DNA from: CAZMZW01 sp964571135
Lineage (GTDB): Bacteria; Chloroflexota; Anaerolineae; Anaerolineales; Anaerolineaceae
NCBI GenBank assembly: GCA_964571135.1
Contig: CAZMZW010000003.1
Coordinates: forward strand, 62,001-126,000
Direction of reading: 5' to 3'
DNA: 64,000 nucleotides
Position 1 is the stretch's first letter. Each line of letters starts with the position of its first letter. Both the position numbers and the translations under genes were made by a program. Below, in pieces: positions 1 through 9,042 of this stretch. Below the pieces are notes generated by a model that saw nothing but the letters and a program-made list of their open reading frames with translations, searched no databases and was not told the origin of the DNA.

Positions 1-1581
1 AGCGGGCAATCCGGTTTTCGCTTAATATCCCCTGCACCAGCCAAAGGCGGCTCCTATACTGAAGCGCTGATCGGGGGGCTTCAACGGTTAAATCCTTTGC
101 TTGATTATTACAATCAACCCGACCGGGATGTGAATCGTCTCATTTTTAGTGGTCTATTTCGCTTCGACTCACGTGGTTTGCCTCAAGCGGACCTGGCTGA
201 AAAATGGGGGGTTTCGGCGGATGGGCTGGTCTATAATTTTGATATCCAACCCAAAGCGGTCTGGCACGATGGTACGCCGGTGACCAGTGCCGATGTTGTT
301 TTTACTGTTGAAAAAATGCGCGATCCCGATTCTGTATTGCCAGAGGATTTGAAAACCTTATGGAAGAGCGTTGAGGTGATCGTACTTAGCGATAAATCAT
401 TTCAATTCCAGCTTGCTGAACCCTTTGCCCCTTTCAAGGATTACCTTACCTTTGGCATTCTCCCCAAACATTTACTGAGTGCTTTTAGCTATAACGATAT
501 CGTCAATGCCTCTTTCAATATTCAGCCTGTGGGCAGCGGGCCGTATCGCTTTGATAAACTGATCGTGGAAAATGGAACCATCCAGGGCGTGGTCCTGCGG
601 GCGAATGAAAAATTTTATGGTCAGGTTCCCTTCATCTCCCAGATTGCATTCCGCTATTATGCAGACAGCCAGACCGCTTTGGCTGCCTACCAGCAAGGCA
701 ATGTCCAGGGGATCGGTGAAGTTTACCAGGATATTCTCCCACAGGTTCTGGCCGATCCCAACCTTTCCATTTATAGCGGCCGAAAACCCGAAGTGGCGAT
801 GGTTCTCTTTAACCTTAATAATAATCAGGTCAAATTCTTTCAGGATAAACTGCTCCGGCGGGCATTGCTCACCGGTTTAAACCGCCGCGGGATGATTGAT
901 AAAATCTTTAACGGTCAGGGCATCATTGCCAATGTGCCTTTATTGCCAGGCACCTGGGCATATTATGACGGCCTGACACCTGTGGAGTACGATTCTCAGA
1001 AAGCCATCGACCTGCTTAAACAGAATGGATATGCCCTGGCTGAAACAGGAGGCACGGTGCGCACCAAGAATGGCACCGCATTAAGTTTTGAATTGGTCTA
1101 TCCCGAGGATAGCACCCATCAGGCTGTTGCAGAAGCTATCCAGGCCGATTGGGCAAAAATTGGTGTCGAGGTAAAACTTAAACCGGTCGCGTATGACCTC
1201 CTGGTTCTGGATCATTTGCAGCCATTAAGTTATGAAGCCGCCTTGGTGGACATTAATTATTTCAGCCTGCCGGACCCTGACCCATACCCCTTCTGGGACC
1301 TCTCCCAAAAAACAGGCGGCCAGAATTATTCCCAGTGGGAAAACCGGATTGCCAGTGAATACCTGGAACAGGCACGCGTATCCCAGGATTTTGAAGAACG
1401 CGCCAAACTTTATCGTAATTTCCAGGTGATCTTTGCAGATGAACTGCCTGCCATGCCGCTTTTTTACCCAATTTATAACTACGGTGTGGATAATAGTATT
1501 CAGGGAATCCGCATGGGTCCTTTGTTTGAACCGAGTGACCGTTTTTATAATATCAACAGCTGGTTCCTTGTTTCCAAATAG
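1..1581 (+). CDS. Peptide/nickel-type ABC transporter substrate-binding protein, 5' partial
   Basis: The reading frame is open from the first base of the window, so the gene begins upstream; the visible part is about 526 codons. It belongs to the SBP_bac_5 family, which binds oligopeptides or similar solutes outside the membrane and hands them to an ABC permease. Family signs are the GG-Y-E-L--G--LNP opening (residues 16-34 of the visible part), the LIFSGL segment, a W-DG-P-T--DV-F motif and a C-terminal region ending in PLFYP. The signal peptide must lie off the window. No permease or ATPase gene follows: a PduO-type gene starts 51 bp downstream, so this looks like the last gene of a transport operon or an orphan binding protein. 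Substrate cannot be told from sequence. Confidence 0.9.
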   Translation, partial: SGQSGFRLISPAPAKGGSYTEALIGGLQRLNPLLDYYNQPDRDVNRLIFSGLFRFDSRGLPQADLAEKWGVSADGLVYNFDIQPKAVWHDGTPVTSADVVFTVEKMRDPDSVLPEDLKTLWKSVEVIVLSDKSFQFQLAEPFAPFKDYLTFGILPKHLLSAFSYNDIVNASFNIQPVGSGPYRFDKLIVENGTIQGVVLRANEKFYGQVPFISQIAFRYYADSQTALAAYQQGNVQGIGEVYQDILPQVLADPNLSIYSGRKPEVAMVLFNLNNNQVKFFQDKLLRRALLTGLNRRGMIDKIFNGQGIIANVPLLPGTWAYYDGLTPVEYDSQKAIDLLKQNGYALAETGGTVRTKNGTALSFELVYPEDSTHQAVAEAIQADWAKIGVEVKLKPVAYDLLVLDHLQPLSYEAALVDINYFSLPDPDPYPFWDLSQKTGGQNYSQWENRIASEYLEQARVSQDFEERAKLYRNFQVIFADELPAMPLFYPIYNYGVDNSIQGIRMGPLFEPSDRFYNINSWFLVSK

Positions 1582-1632
1582 GCAAGAACCAGCCGTTAAT
1601 AATGAGTTTTTCACTGACATATCAGGTGTAAA

Positions 1633-2142
1633 GTGAATTTTTATTCAGGTCAGGGCGATGATGGCAGCACAAACATTTTTCGGTCTGGTAAGATTTCCAA
1701 AAGCGATTTGATCATTGAAGCTGTTGGTACGCTGGATGAGGCCAATGCCTTTTTTTCATTGGCTGGAGTTCATCTTCATGAAAATGGATTAAGAGATTTG
1801 CTTGTTCAAATACAGCATGACCTTTATCTTGTCATGGCTGAAATTGCCGGGGATGAAAAAATAAAAATTTCAATGGCACGCACCCATTGGCTGGAAGAAG
1901 AAATTATTTTGTGGGGTAAAGAAGTGGAACTTCCAGGTGAATTTATTCATACCTGGAGGGATCCCGCCAGTGCTTTATTAAATGTCACTCGTACAGTGGT
2001 TCGCAGAGCCGAAAGAAAAATGGTCGATCTTTTTGAAAAAAAACAGATCAATAATCCCGAAATACTTAGATACCTGAATCGTTTATCCTCGCTAATTTAT
2101 GTTCTGCAGCTGAAAATGGAAAAGGATTCGCAATCCAGGTAA
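1633..2142 (+). CDS. PduO-type ATP:cob(I)alamin adenosyltransferase
   Basis: A 169-residue protein with a GTG start. It matches the PduO/CobA2 family, which transfers the adenosyl group of ATP to cob(I)alamin to give coenzyme B12. Visible hallmarks are the N-terminal GDDGST nucleotide-binding loop (residues 8-13), the GTLDEANA segment (32-39), the four-helix-bundle pattern with Q-DL (61-64), and the RTVVRRAERK active-site helix near residue 120. The N-terminal loop starts Y-SGQGDDG rather than the commoner Y-T-TGDDG, a small deviation. Length is typical, at the short end. It sits 51 bp after the binding-protein gene on the same strand and converges on the GNAT gene. Identification is firm at family level. 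Confidence 0.88.
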   Translation: MNFYSGQGDDGSTNIFRSGKISKSDLIIEAVGTLDEANAFFSLAGVHLHENGLRDLLVQIQHDLYLVMAEIAGDEKIKISMARTHWLEEEIILWGKEVELPGEFIHTWRDPASALLNVTRTVVRRAERKMVDLFEKKQINNPEILRYLNRLSSLIYVLQLKMEKDSQSR

Positions 2143-2157
2143 TGCCCGCAAGGACTG

Positions 2158-3027
2158 CTAACCTGAATAAACAAAAATCGGAAAACTTTCCCCTGTCTTT
2201 TTAAACCCAAGTTTAAGATAGAGACTCTGTGAGCTTTCATTATCCTGCTGTGTATTGACCGTGATTTCCCTGATCAAAGGTTGATTGAATCGATAAAGCA
2301 TATCCTGCACCAGGGTTGACCCGATCTGCTTACCGCGGTATTCCGGTAAAACTGCCAGGCGCGCGAGGTGGGCGTTAAACGAAGCGGTGGTACTGACCTG
2401 ATATCCAATGACTTCATTCTGAAATTCCACAACGGTTGAGTAGGAGGACTGTACATATGCCCGCAGGGTGGCATCCCGAGACTGCTGCCAGAGCGGTTCA
2501 AAACAGCGCTGGTCTATCTCAGCTACTTTATCCAGATCCGCGGGCACCATTGGGCGCAAAAGATAATCCCCGTTCAGATCAAGAGCCTCCTGTGCGTGCT
2601 GTGTAAATTTCAGCAATACCACCCGCTGGGATTCCACCCAGCCATTGGCCTTTAGCAGCTGGTTGAACCATTCTTCATAGGCGAGCGCTGCAATAAGGTG
2701 CGTCTCCTGAGATTGAATCTCGCTCCATGCTTTTTCAAAAAGCATTTTCCACACGTGGTCAAGGTCAAGCCCTTCTTTGCAGGCAAATAAACGCACCCAG
2801 TAGACACCTGGTGGGTCATCCGGGACAGCGATTAAGCCCTGAATTTTTCCGTTTCTCTCCATTGCCCAGAAAGGGCGGGTGCCCAGCCATTCGATCGGCG
2901 GGCGCCAATCCAGGTGGCGGTGAATGCGGGTATCTCCCTGCAGAAAATCTACCAGTACGGAATGATCCGTTTTCCCTAAAGGGCGCAACGTCAGGTCGTT
3001 TTTAAATAATGAGGGTAAGAGTGACAA
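2158..3027 (-). CDS. GNAT-family N-acetyltransferase with an extra N-terminal domain
   Basis: A 289-residue protein. The C-terminal half (about residues 155-289) is a GNAT acetyltransferase fold: a LARLAV beta strand, then the acetyl-CoA pyrophosphate loop written PEYRGKQIGS, then a YLKLGF motif near the end. The N-terminal 150 residues look like a decayed second GNAT domain, as in tandem-GNAT proteins, but the acetyl-CoA loop is not visible there. Substrate is unknown. The gene ends 16 bp from the convergent adenosyltransferase gene and lies upstream-to-downstream behind the XRE regulator (20 bp gap), so the two probably share a transcript. Confidence 0.82.
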   Translation of the reverse strand: MSLLPSLFKNDLTLRPLGKTDHSVLVDFLQGDTRIHRHLDWRPPIEWLGTRPFWAMERNGKIQGLIAVPDDPPGVYWVRLFACKEGLDLDHVWKMLFEKAWSEIQSQETHLIAALAYEEWFNQLLKANGWVESQRVVLLKFTQHAQEALDLNGDYLLRPMVPADLDKVAEIDQRCFEPLWQQSRDATLRAYVQSSYSTVVEFQNEVIGYQVSTTASFNAHLARLAVLPEYRGKQIGSTLVQDMLYRFNQPLIREITVNTQQDNESSQSLYLKLGFKKTGESFPIFVYSG

Positions 3028-3046
3028 AGAAAGTTCGGGGGAAATA

Positions 3047-3739
3047 TTATTCTTTGACTTTACTGGCGAGCTGCTGCAGCCCGGCTGCCAGGCTTTCCAA
3101 GTTCTCGATCCCGGTTTCTTTCAGACGGACTGCCAGATGAAGGAATGAAAGGTTTTCAGGATCGGTGATGAAATCCTGCAGCTCCATCGGTAATTGGCGA
3201 ATGGACCGCTCCCATTCCATTTTCTTCTGCCTTTCAGCCAGGAAACCGGATTGGTCGAATAGAGCCGGTAACGTTGTTTCCAGCGCTTTGCAAAGTGCGG
3301 AGAGGTCATTCAGCGGAATTGGCGTTGAGGTCATTTCATAGCGCTTGATCCGCGCAGTGGAGATCCCGCTGATACTGGAGACTTCTTTAAGGGAAAGGTT
3401 CTTTTGGGATCGTGCCAGCTGCAGGGTAGCGGAAAGGATGCGGTGGCGCAGCTGCATGAATTGTAGAAGTTGTTCGGTATTGACGTTCTGTTTTTCATAT
3501 TCGATCGTTTGGTCTTTAAGAAGGTCATCCGGCAGGACGCCCAGGAAATAAGCAATGCTTTCCATTTCCGGCAGGGAAGGGAGAATTGCGCCAGTTTCCA
3601 TTTTCTGATATTTTTTCAAGGGAATGCCGAGAACTTGTGCGCATTCCTTGCTGGACTTTCCCGCAGCTTCCCTGGCTTTGGTCAGCTGGTGACCAATTTC
3701 AGGAAAGGACTCAAAAGAAATTGATTGTGTTTCAGGCAT
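3047..3739 (-). CDS. XRE-family regulator with two helix-turn-helix domains
   Basis: About 230 residues. I chose the ATG at 3739, which has GAGG five bases upstream, over an in-frame start 15 bases earlier. Two XRE-type HTH segments are visible: one near residues 18-70 (KAREAAGKSSKECAQVLGI) and a second near 105-165 (LARSQKNLSLKEVSSISGI). The second is followed by an alpha-helical C-terminus with no recognisable sensor. Tandem XRE domains are unusual but known, and they suggest binding to a direct or bent operator. Downstream is the GNAT gene and 90 bp upstream is the amidohydrolase, all on the minus strand. Target genes are unknown. Confidence 0.82.
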   Translation of the reverse strand: MPETQSISFESFPEIGHQLTKAREAAGKSSKECAQVLGIPLKKYQKMETGAILPSLPEMESIAYFLGVLPDDLLKDQTIEYEKQNVNTEQLLQFMQLRHRILSATLQLARSQKNLSLKEVSSISGISTARIKRYEMTSTPIPLNDLSALCKALETTLPALFDQSGFLAERQKKMEWERSIRQLPMELQDFITDPENLSFLHLAVRLKETGIENLESLAAGLQQLASKVKE

Positions 3740-3829
3740 GCTGTCCTCAATCATTTTTGAATTAATCTCTAAAATTATTATAGCATTTTGCGGGGATTGA
3801 GATTCAATAGATTGATCCGGGAGTGGCTC

Positions 3830-5416
3830 TTATTCACTTTCCCATACCCATTCCCCCTTCATCATCGTCTTTTCTGGAAGAAGCCCGGCGATATCCTGCT
3901 CTGACAGGGTATATAGATTTTCCTTCAGTAGGATTAGGTCACCTTCAAATCCCGGAGCAAGTTTTCCCAGAAAATCTTCTGCTCCAGCGGCATACGCCGG
4001 ATTTGAGGTAAAGGCCTGAAATGCCTGATCAAAGGTCAGACATTCTTCAGTATGCCACCCAATTGAAGAAGGGTCAGTATCCAGTCGACGGCGGGAAATT
4101 GCGGCAGCCAGCCCCAGGAATGGGTTTGGCGATTCCACTGGCGCGTCTGACCCAAAAATCAGGCCCGCATGGTTATTCAGCAGGCTTTTCCAGGCGTAGG
4201 CATTGGCACAGCGAATGTCCCAGTACTGTTCTGCCATATTCATATCGGACAGCGCATGGATGGGCTGCATAGAGGCGAGGATGCCCAGTTCCGCCAGCCG
4301 TTTTTGATCATTGGGCTGGATAAGCTGGACATGCTCAATGCGGTGATGCCGATGGGGAATATTCAGCCTGGATTCGATCTTGCGAATGTTGCGGTATGCA
4401 TCCAGCACAACGCGGTTGGCGCGGTCCCCGATGGCATGGATCGCCAGCGTGATCCTATTTTTAACAGCCAGCCGTCCGATTTCAACAATTTCATCTGCAT
4501 CCATCATCAGCATGCCTGAATTGCCCGGTTGGCCGGCGTACGGCTCTAACAAAGCTGCCGTCTGCTGCCCCAGAGCGCCATCGCTGAATAATTTTAGCCA
4601 GCCGATCTGAAGGTTACCCGAACGCTGCCCACTGCGTAATCCCCTTTCAATTGCCTTCGGTAAAAAGGATTGAGGGATGCCTTTGACCACCCTGAGGGTC
4701 AGCAGGGCTTGTTGGTCCAGGTTCTGAAGAATGGGAAAAATATCCCAGGTATCAAAGTCGTGGATTGAGGTGATCCCAAATTTGTTCAGGTTGGTCTGGG
4801 CCAAAAGGATGCATCTTGAATTTTCATCTGCGGTGGGTTGGGGAAGCGCCTTTTCCACAAGGAGAGCAGCTGATTCCAGGAGGATGCCTGTTGGTTGACC
4901 ATTGGTATCTCTCAGGATTTTTCCGCCTTCGGGATCGGTAGAACTGGCATCTATTCCGGCCAGTTTTAATGCGGTTGAGTTAGCCCAACTGGTATGTAAT
5001 GATTTGGCTGTCAGATAAATGGGGTGCTGGCTGCTGATCTCATCCAGCAACTTTGCATTTCCAAAACCTTCATTCCAGTTATTGTGATTCCAGCCGTGCC
5101 CCAACACCCATTGGCCGGGTGGTGTTTTTTCCACTCTGCGCCGAATATTTTCCAGGCATGCCTCCAATGTGGATGTTTCACAATCCACTTTGGATAAAGA
5201 GCGTCCGTATTCCAACAGGTGTATGTGGGCATCACAAAACGCCGGAAGTATGAACCTGCCCTGCATATCTTCAATAGGATCACCTGAAGAGGCAAGAGCG
5301 CGCATCTCATCATTGCTGCCCAGGGCAAGGATGCGCCCATCTCTCACCGCTATCGCGTTAATGGGGCTTTGTTGTGTTTTTAGCGAGGGAAAATGCGCGT
5401 TGACCAGGATACGCAT
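3830..5416 (-). CDS. YtcJ-like metal-dependent amidohydrolase
   Basis: A 528-residue amidohydrolase-superfamily protein of the YtcJ/exoenzyme-regulatory type. Family marks are the N-terminal beta-sandwich with LPAF-DAHIHL (the HxH metal ligands), a GHGWNHN segment, the S-GALG loop, AIHAIGD in the barrel, IEH-QL, and the GSDAPVE-P motif carrying the catalytic aspartate. These enzymes hydrolyse C-N bonds of small amides; the substrate here cannot be named. The stop codon lies 2 bp from the end of parB on the same strand, so it is probably transcribed with the ParA/ParB genes. Length and motif set are complete, so the gene looks functional. Confidence 0.88.
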   Translation of the reverse strand: MRILVNAHFPSLKTQQSPINAIAVRDGRILALGSNDEMRALASSGDPIEDMQGRFILPAFCDAHIHLLEYGRSLSKVDCETSTLEACLENIRRRVEKTPPGQWVLGHGWNHNNWNEGFGNAKLLDEISSQHPIYLTAKSLHTSWANSTALKLAGIDASSTDPEGGKILRDTNGQPTGILLESAALLVEKALPQPTADENSRCILLAQTNLNKFGITSIHDFDTWDIFPILQNLDQQALLTLRVVKGIPQSFLPKAIERGLRSGQRSGNLQIGWLKLFSDGALGQQTAALLEPYAGQPGNSGMLMMDADEIVEIGRLAVKNRITLAIHAIGDRANRVVLDAYRNIRKIESRLNIPHRHHRIEHVQLIQPNDQKRLAELGILASMQPIHALSDMNMAEQYWDIRCANAYAWKSLLNNHAGLIFGSDAPVESPNPFLGLAAAISRRRLDTDPSSIGWHTEECLTFDQAFQAFTSNPAYAAGAEDFLGKLAPGFEGDLILLKENLYTLSEQDIAGLLPEKTMMKGEWVWESE

Positions 5417-5418
5417 AA

Positions 5419-6273
5419 TTATTGATTCAGCAGTTGTGCCACCAGGGAATCCAGTTCTTCCTCGGAGTAATAATGGATGACAATGGTGCCACCCTGTTTG
5501 CCGTGCTGAATGGTGACCTTGGTGCCCAGCTGGCCGCGCATTTTTTCTTCCAGGTCGCGGATACCCGCCGGTTTGATCGGCTTCTGCTTCTGGACTGGTT
5601 TTTGCCCTGCCATTTTGTGCACCAATTCTTCTGCCTGGCGCACCGTGAGGTTGTGGCTGAGAATCGTATGTAATGCAGCAGATTGAGCCTGCGGATTGGG
5701 CAGCGCTAATAGCACCCGGGCATGACCTTCGCTGATGGTTCCTTCACTGAGAGCTTTGAGAACATTTTCCGGCAGCTTGAGCAGGCGGATGGTATTGGTA
5801 ACCGCCACACGGCTCTTGCCCACCTGAACGGCAATCTCATCGTGTGATAGCCCGAATTCTTCCGCAAGGAGTTGATAGGCATCCGCAGCTTCAATAGGGG
5901 AAAGATCTTCGCGCTGGATATTCTCGATCAATGCCAGTTCCAGGCGCTGTTGATCGCTCGCCTCCCGGACGATGGCTGGCACCGATTCCAACCCGGCCAT
6001 CCCGGCTGCCCGCAGCCGCCTTTCCCCGGCAATGAGCACATAGTTCTCTGAATTGCCTTCACGGGTTACGATCAGGGGCTGGATGATGCCGTGTTCCCGG
6101 ATGGAGGCGGCCAACTCTTCCAGATCAGCGGATTGGATCTCACGGCGCGGCTGGCGCGGATTGGGTTGAATATATTTAATAGGTATGAGAATTGCGCCGC
6201 CCGTTGGTTCAAGTGTGTTATCACCCGGAATGAGTGCGTCCAGACCACGACCCAGCCCGCCTTTACGTGCCAT
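5419..6273 (-). CDS. parB: Chromosome-partitioning protein ParB (Spo0J family)
   Basis: I placed the start at the ATG at 6273, preceded by GGAGG, because the protein then opens with the canonical MARKGGLGRGLDALIPG of ParB. The longer open frame upstream has no ParB similarity. The product has 284 residues: an N-terminal ParA-stimulating tail, the CTP-binding ParB/Srx domain with QPRR and GERRLRA motifs, the HTH (GLSHDEIAVQVGKSRVAV) that binds parS, and a C-terminal dimerisation region. It overlaps the 3' end of parA by 11 bp. I did not see a parS-like palindrome nearby, so the centromere may be elsewhere on the chromosome. Confidence 0.93.
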   Translation of the reverse strand: MARKGGLGRGLDALIPGDNTLEPTGGAILIPIKYIQPNPRQPRREIQSADLEELAASIREHGIIQPLIVTREGNSENYVLIAGERRLRAAGMAGLESVPAIVREASDQQRLELALIENIQREDLSPIEAADAYQLLAEEFGLSHDEIAVQVGKSRVAVTNTIRLLKLPENVLKALSEGTISEGHARVLLALPNPQAQSAALHTILSHNLTVRQAEELVHKMAGQKPVQKQKPIKPAGIRDLEEKMRGQLGTKVTIQHGKQGGTIVIHYYSEEELDSLVAQLLNQ

Positions 6274-7078
6274 GTTCGTTACCCTCCACTTTAGATTCCT
6301 CGGGAACATAAACGCCGTCCTGTGAGAGAATTTCACGCGCCAGTGCGGCGTAGCAGCGCGCGGCAACTGAACTGGGGGAATAAAAGGCGATCGGCATTCC
6401 GAAAGAAGGTGCTTCTGCCAGGCGGATACTGCGCGGGATGATGGTCTTGAACACTTGTGTGGGGAAGAACTTACGCACTTCACTGACCACATCCATCGCC
6501 AGGTTGGTGCGCCCGTCATACATGGTCAGGAGCACCCCGCGCACTTTCAGCTCCGGGAATAGGGATGACTGTACTCTTTTCAGGGTCTGAGTAAGTTGGC
6601 CGATGCCCTCCAGCGCCAGGTATTCGCACTGCACGGGAATGAGCACGCCGTCTCTGGCAGCGATCAACCCGTTCACTGTCAAAATGCTCAGCGAGGGCGG
6701 ACAATCGATCAAAATATAATCATAACTGGAGGCAACTTTATCCAATACCTCCTTCAGGCGGAATTCCCGCCGGTTGAGGTCCAACAATTCCACTTCCGCA
6801 CCAGCCAGCGCCGGAGAAGAAGGTAATATCGAAAATTTAAAGCGCTGGTGAAATAAGATCGCCGGCGGGACAGGCGAGTTGCCGATGATGACCTCGTAAG
6901 TGCCATTTTTCACTGAATTTTTATCGATGCCCAGGCTCGAGGCGGCATTTGCCTGCGGGTCAAGGTCAACGATCAGGACCTTTTGCCCAAAATGGCTGAA
7001 ATAAGCTCCCAGGTTGATGGCGGAAGTGGTTTTGCCCACGCCGCCTTTTTGGTTGACGAGCGTATAAATTTTGGTCAT
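6263..7078 (-). CDS. parA: Chromosome-partitioning ATPase ParA (Soj family)
   Basis: 271 residues from the ATG at 7078. The longer open frame upstream encodes unrelated sequence that overlaps the PfkB gene. The deviant Walker A motif KGGVGKTT with its signature lysine is at residues 11-18, followed by DLDPQANAA (switch) and DYILIDCPPSL (Walker B). It works with ParB to segregate chromosomal origins using ATP-dependent DNA binding. Start and stop overlap the neighbouring genes on both sides (4 bp with the kinase, 11 bp with parB), so translation is coupled along kinase-parA-parB. Confidence 0.94.
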   Translation of the reverse strand: MTKIYTLVNQKGGVGKTTSAINLGAYFSHFGQKVLIVDLDPQANAASSLGIDKNSVKNGTYEVIIGNSPVPPAILFHQRFKFSILPSSPALAGAEVELLDLNRREFRLKEVLDKVASSYDYILIDCPPSLSILTVNGLIAARDGVLIPVQCEYLALEGIGQLTQTLKRVQSSLFPELKVRGVLLTMYDGRTNLAMDVVSEVRKFFPTQVFKTIIPRSIRLAEAPSFGMPIAFYSPSSVAARCYAALAREILSQDGVYVPEESKVEGNEHGT

Positions 7079-7956
7079 GAGTTCCTTACCCCCGGTAGAA
7101 TTTCCACGAGAGCGGATTGAATTTCCTGGGTGGTTGGCATGCCTGCCACACCGCGGCGGGTGACGGATATGGAAGCCAACTGTACGGCCTGTGCACACGC
7201 CAGCCAGGCATCCCGCGTGGCAAACAGGCGCGCAAAGAACACCGCCGCGAAGATATCACCGGCGCCGGTGGGGTCAACTACATTGACCCTGGGCGCATTA
7301 AAATGGCGCACATCACCTTTCCAATATACCCGCGCGCCCAGTTCCCCTTCGGTCACCACCAGGATATTGGCGAATTTTTGCAAGTGTTGGATGCATTCTT
7401 CATTGAATTCCACATCTTCCACACTGATTACCGCGGCAGCGGTTTTGGGAAGCTGGGATTCCGCATCCGCCCAATCGCAATAATGCACCCGTTTTTCCTT
7501 ATCAGCCGTGCGCATGCATCCCTGCGGAGTGATGCAGCGGAAGGAATTAGGGAATATATCCAGCAGGGCGGGGTCAATCTCAAAAGCCACGGGCGCAAAA
7601 TGGACGATGGAAGCTGACCGCCAGCTCTCCGGGATCATGGCTGCGGTGATGGTGGGTGCGCGCTTATGCAGATACTGGATCCGCCCCTGGGGAGTCTGAA
7701 TGTTCTCATAAGTGGTGACTTCTTCACAGGGGATGCGTAGGATGGGGAAAGCTGCAAGAGCGGAAAGGTCCACTTCATCCGGTGAAGCGGTGATAATGCC
7801 CACTTTCAAGCCCAGTGCGGCAGCCGTCAAGGCGGAGTAGGAGACTGTCCCGCCGAGCATAAATCCCTGCGGAGTAACATCCTGGGTAACATGCCCAATT
7901 AAAAGATAATCCAAGGGGGAAGGCGGGGGCGGGGGATTGGGTTGAGTTGGGCTCAT
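7075..7956 (-). CDS. PfkB-family carbohydrate/nucleoside kinase
   Basis: 293 residues from the ATG at 7956. Upstream in-frame codons lie in the divergent promoter region and were rejected. The N-terminus has a polyproline stretch, then the GGTVSYSA motif of ribokinase/PfkB enzymes. The C-terminal signature NVVDPTGAGDIFAA with the catalytic base aspartate is intact, followed by a shortened C-terminal lobe. The substrate is probably a sugar or nucleoside-like molecule; the family cannot be narrowed. It is divergent from radC (160 bp gap) and leads the kinase-parA-parB group. Confidence 0.85.
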   Translation of the reverse strand: MSPTQPNPPPPPSPLDYLLIGHVTQDVTPQGFMLGGTVSYSALTAAALGLKVGIITASPDEVDLSALAAFPILRIPCEEVTTYENIQTPQGRIQYLHKRAPTITAAMIPESWRSASIVHFAPVAFEIDPALLDIFPNSFRCITPQGCMRTADKEKRVHYCDWADAESQLPKTAAAVISVEDVEFNEECIQHLQKFANILVVTEGELGARVYWKGDVRHFNAPRVNVVDPTGAGDIFAAVFFARLFATRDAWLACAQAVQLASISVTRRGVAGMPTTQEIQSALVEILPGVRNS

Positions 7957-8116
7957 TAAATATTTTTTATATTCTGGAATAAGCTTGAAAATTATAGCAT
8001 GAATGAAAATCCCCCGGAGGTTAAAACGGTCCCCTGGAGAAAAAAAATTTGAAAAATACATCAGGTTGCGCTATAGTTTTAACCAATCCAGCTCATTCCC
8101 AGGAGGTACATTCTAC

Positions 8117-8821
8117 ATGGAAGGCGACTCAAAAAAAACATTCCGGATCAGCGACATGCGCAGTGAGGATAAACCCCGTGAAAGGATGGCTACCCTGGGC
8201 AGCAGCGCTCTTACTCCCCGCGAATTACTGGCCATCTTATTGCGCATAGGTACAAAAGGGGAAAATGTACTCAGCCTGGCTGACCGACTGCTCAATACCT
8301 ACGGCGGCCTGCAGGGTCTGCACAGCGCTTCTTTTGCCGAATTGTGTGCCGAACATGGCATGGGTGTTTCCAAGACCGCCCAGCTCAAAGCTGCCCTGGA
8401 ACTGGGTCAGCGCCTCAAGATGGAAGAGCTGAAGGAGAAACCGGTGATCAACTCCCCCGCGGATGTGGCTGACCTGGTGATGCATGAACTTTCCGCAGCC
8501 CGCCAGGAACACCTGTGGGTGCTGATGCTCACAACGCGCAATCATGTGCTTAACATTCAGCGCCTGTACACGGGTTCGCTCAATCATTCCACGGTGCGTA
8601 TCGGTGAAGTGTTCGAGGCCGCCATCCGCCACAAAGCCGCCGGAATTATCGTTGTCCATAATCACCCCAGCGGCGACCCTTCCCCAAGCCCTGAGGATAT
8701 CCAGCTGACTTCCGCCCTGATCAAAGCCGGCGACCTGCTGGATATCAAGCTGCTGGACCACATCATCTTCGGCGGCCGTGAATTCGTTTCTCTTAAACAG
8801 CGCAAATTGGGTTTTGAATAA
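8117..8821 (+). CDS. radC: RadC/JAB-domain protein
   Basis: 234 residues. I placed the start at the ATG at 8117, preceded by an AGGAGG at 8101-8106; the frame stays open upstream but is non-coding in character. The N-terminal half has the RadC helix-hairpin region (RERMATLGSSALTPRELLA). The C-terminal half is the JAB/MPN fold with H-N-HPSGD-SPS-ED metal-binding motif near residue 180, and ends in a basic tail. RadC proteins were named for DNA repair but their molecular role is unsettled. It is the last backbone gene before the tRNA-Met integration site. Confidence 0.92.
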   Translation: MEGDSKKTFRISDMRSEDKPRERMATLGSSALTPRELLAILLRIGTKGENVLSLADRLLNTYGGLQGLHSASFAELCAEHGMGVSKTAQLKAALELGQRLKMEELKEKPVINSPADVADLVMHELSAARQEHLWVLMLTTRNHVLNIQRLYTGSLNHSTVRIGEVFEAAIRHKAAGIIVVHNHPSGDPSPSPEDIQLTSALIKAGDLLDIKLLDHIIFGGREFVSLKQRKLGFE

Positions 8822-8885
8822 TTCACTCAATGGTACCGGCTATTTACACCCACCCTTCACCATGATAAAATATTTCTCGTATCCC

Positions 8886-8957
8886 GGCGAGGTAGCTCAG
8901 TGGAAGAGCAGGGGACTCATAAGCCCTTGGTCGTGGGTTCAAATCCCACTCTCGCCA
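8886..8957 (+). tRNA. tRNA-Met (anticodon CAT)
   Basis: 72 nt without encoded CCA. The acceptor stem GGCGAGG pairs with TCTCGCC (8950-8956) plus discriminator A. The D arm is GCTC/GAGC, the anticodon CAT is at 8918-8920, and the T arm is GTGGG TTCAAAT CCCAC. The first acceptor pair is G-C, so this is an elongator (or lysidine-type Ile) tRNA rather than initiator. There is an A-G mismatch closing the anticodon stem. Its 3' end is the attachment site of the island: partial copies occur at 47565-47623, 60008-60094 and about 63520-63604. Confidence 0.93.
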
Positions 8958-9042
8958 TTATTTCTTGTATGCCACAGGTGGGGGTAGAGTCGAAAAATAT
9001 AGCCTAAAACTCCATATATGGCGGTCAAAAAAGGAGGCAGAA
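8958..9042 (+). other. Attachment-site arm between tRNA and integrase (attL side)
   Basis: 85 bp between the tRNA 3' end and the integrase start. It contains the segment GCCACAGGTGGGGGTAGAG, the palindrome-like CCATATATGG followed by CGGTCAAA, and the integrase ribosome-binding site AAGGAGG. A near-identical copy with the first integrase codons lies at 55341-55478, and a diverged one at 60096-60176. The CCATATATGGCGGT motif recurs in inverted form (CCGCCATATATAGG) in the right-hand arm at 47499-47513, as expected for arm-type integrase binding sites; that role is inferred. Confidence 0.6.

Noticed and set aside
8117..8821. Long minus-strand ORF opposite radC (8237-8830)
   Set aside because: A shadow of the high-quality radC frame.
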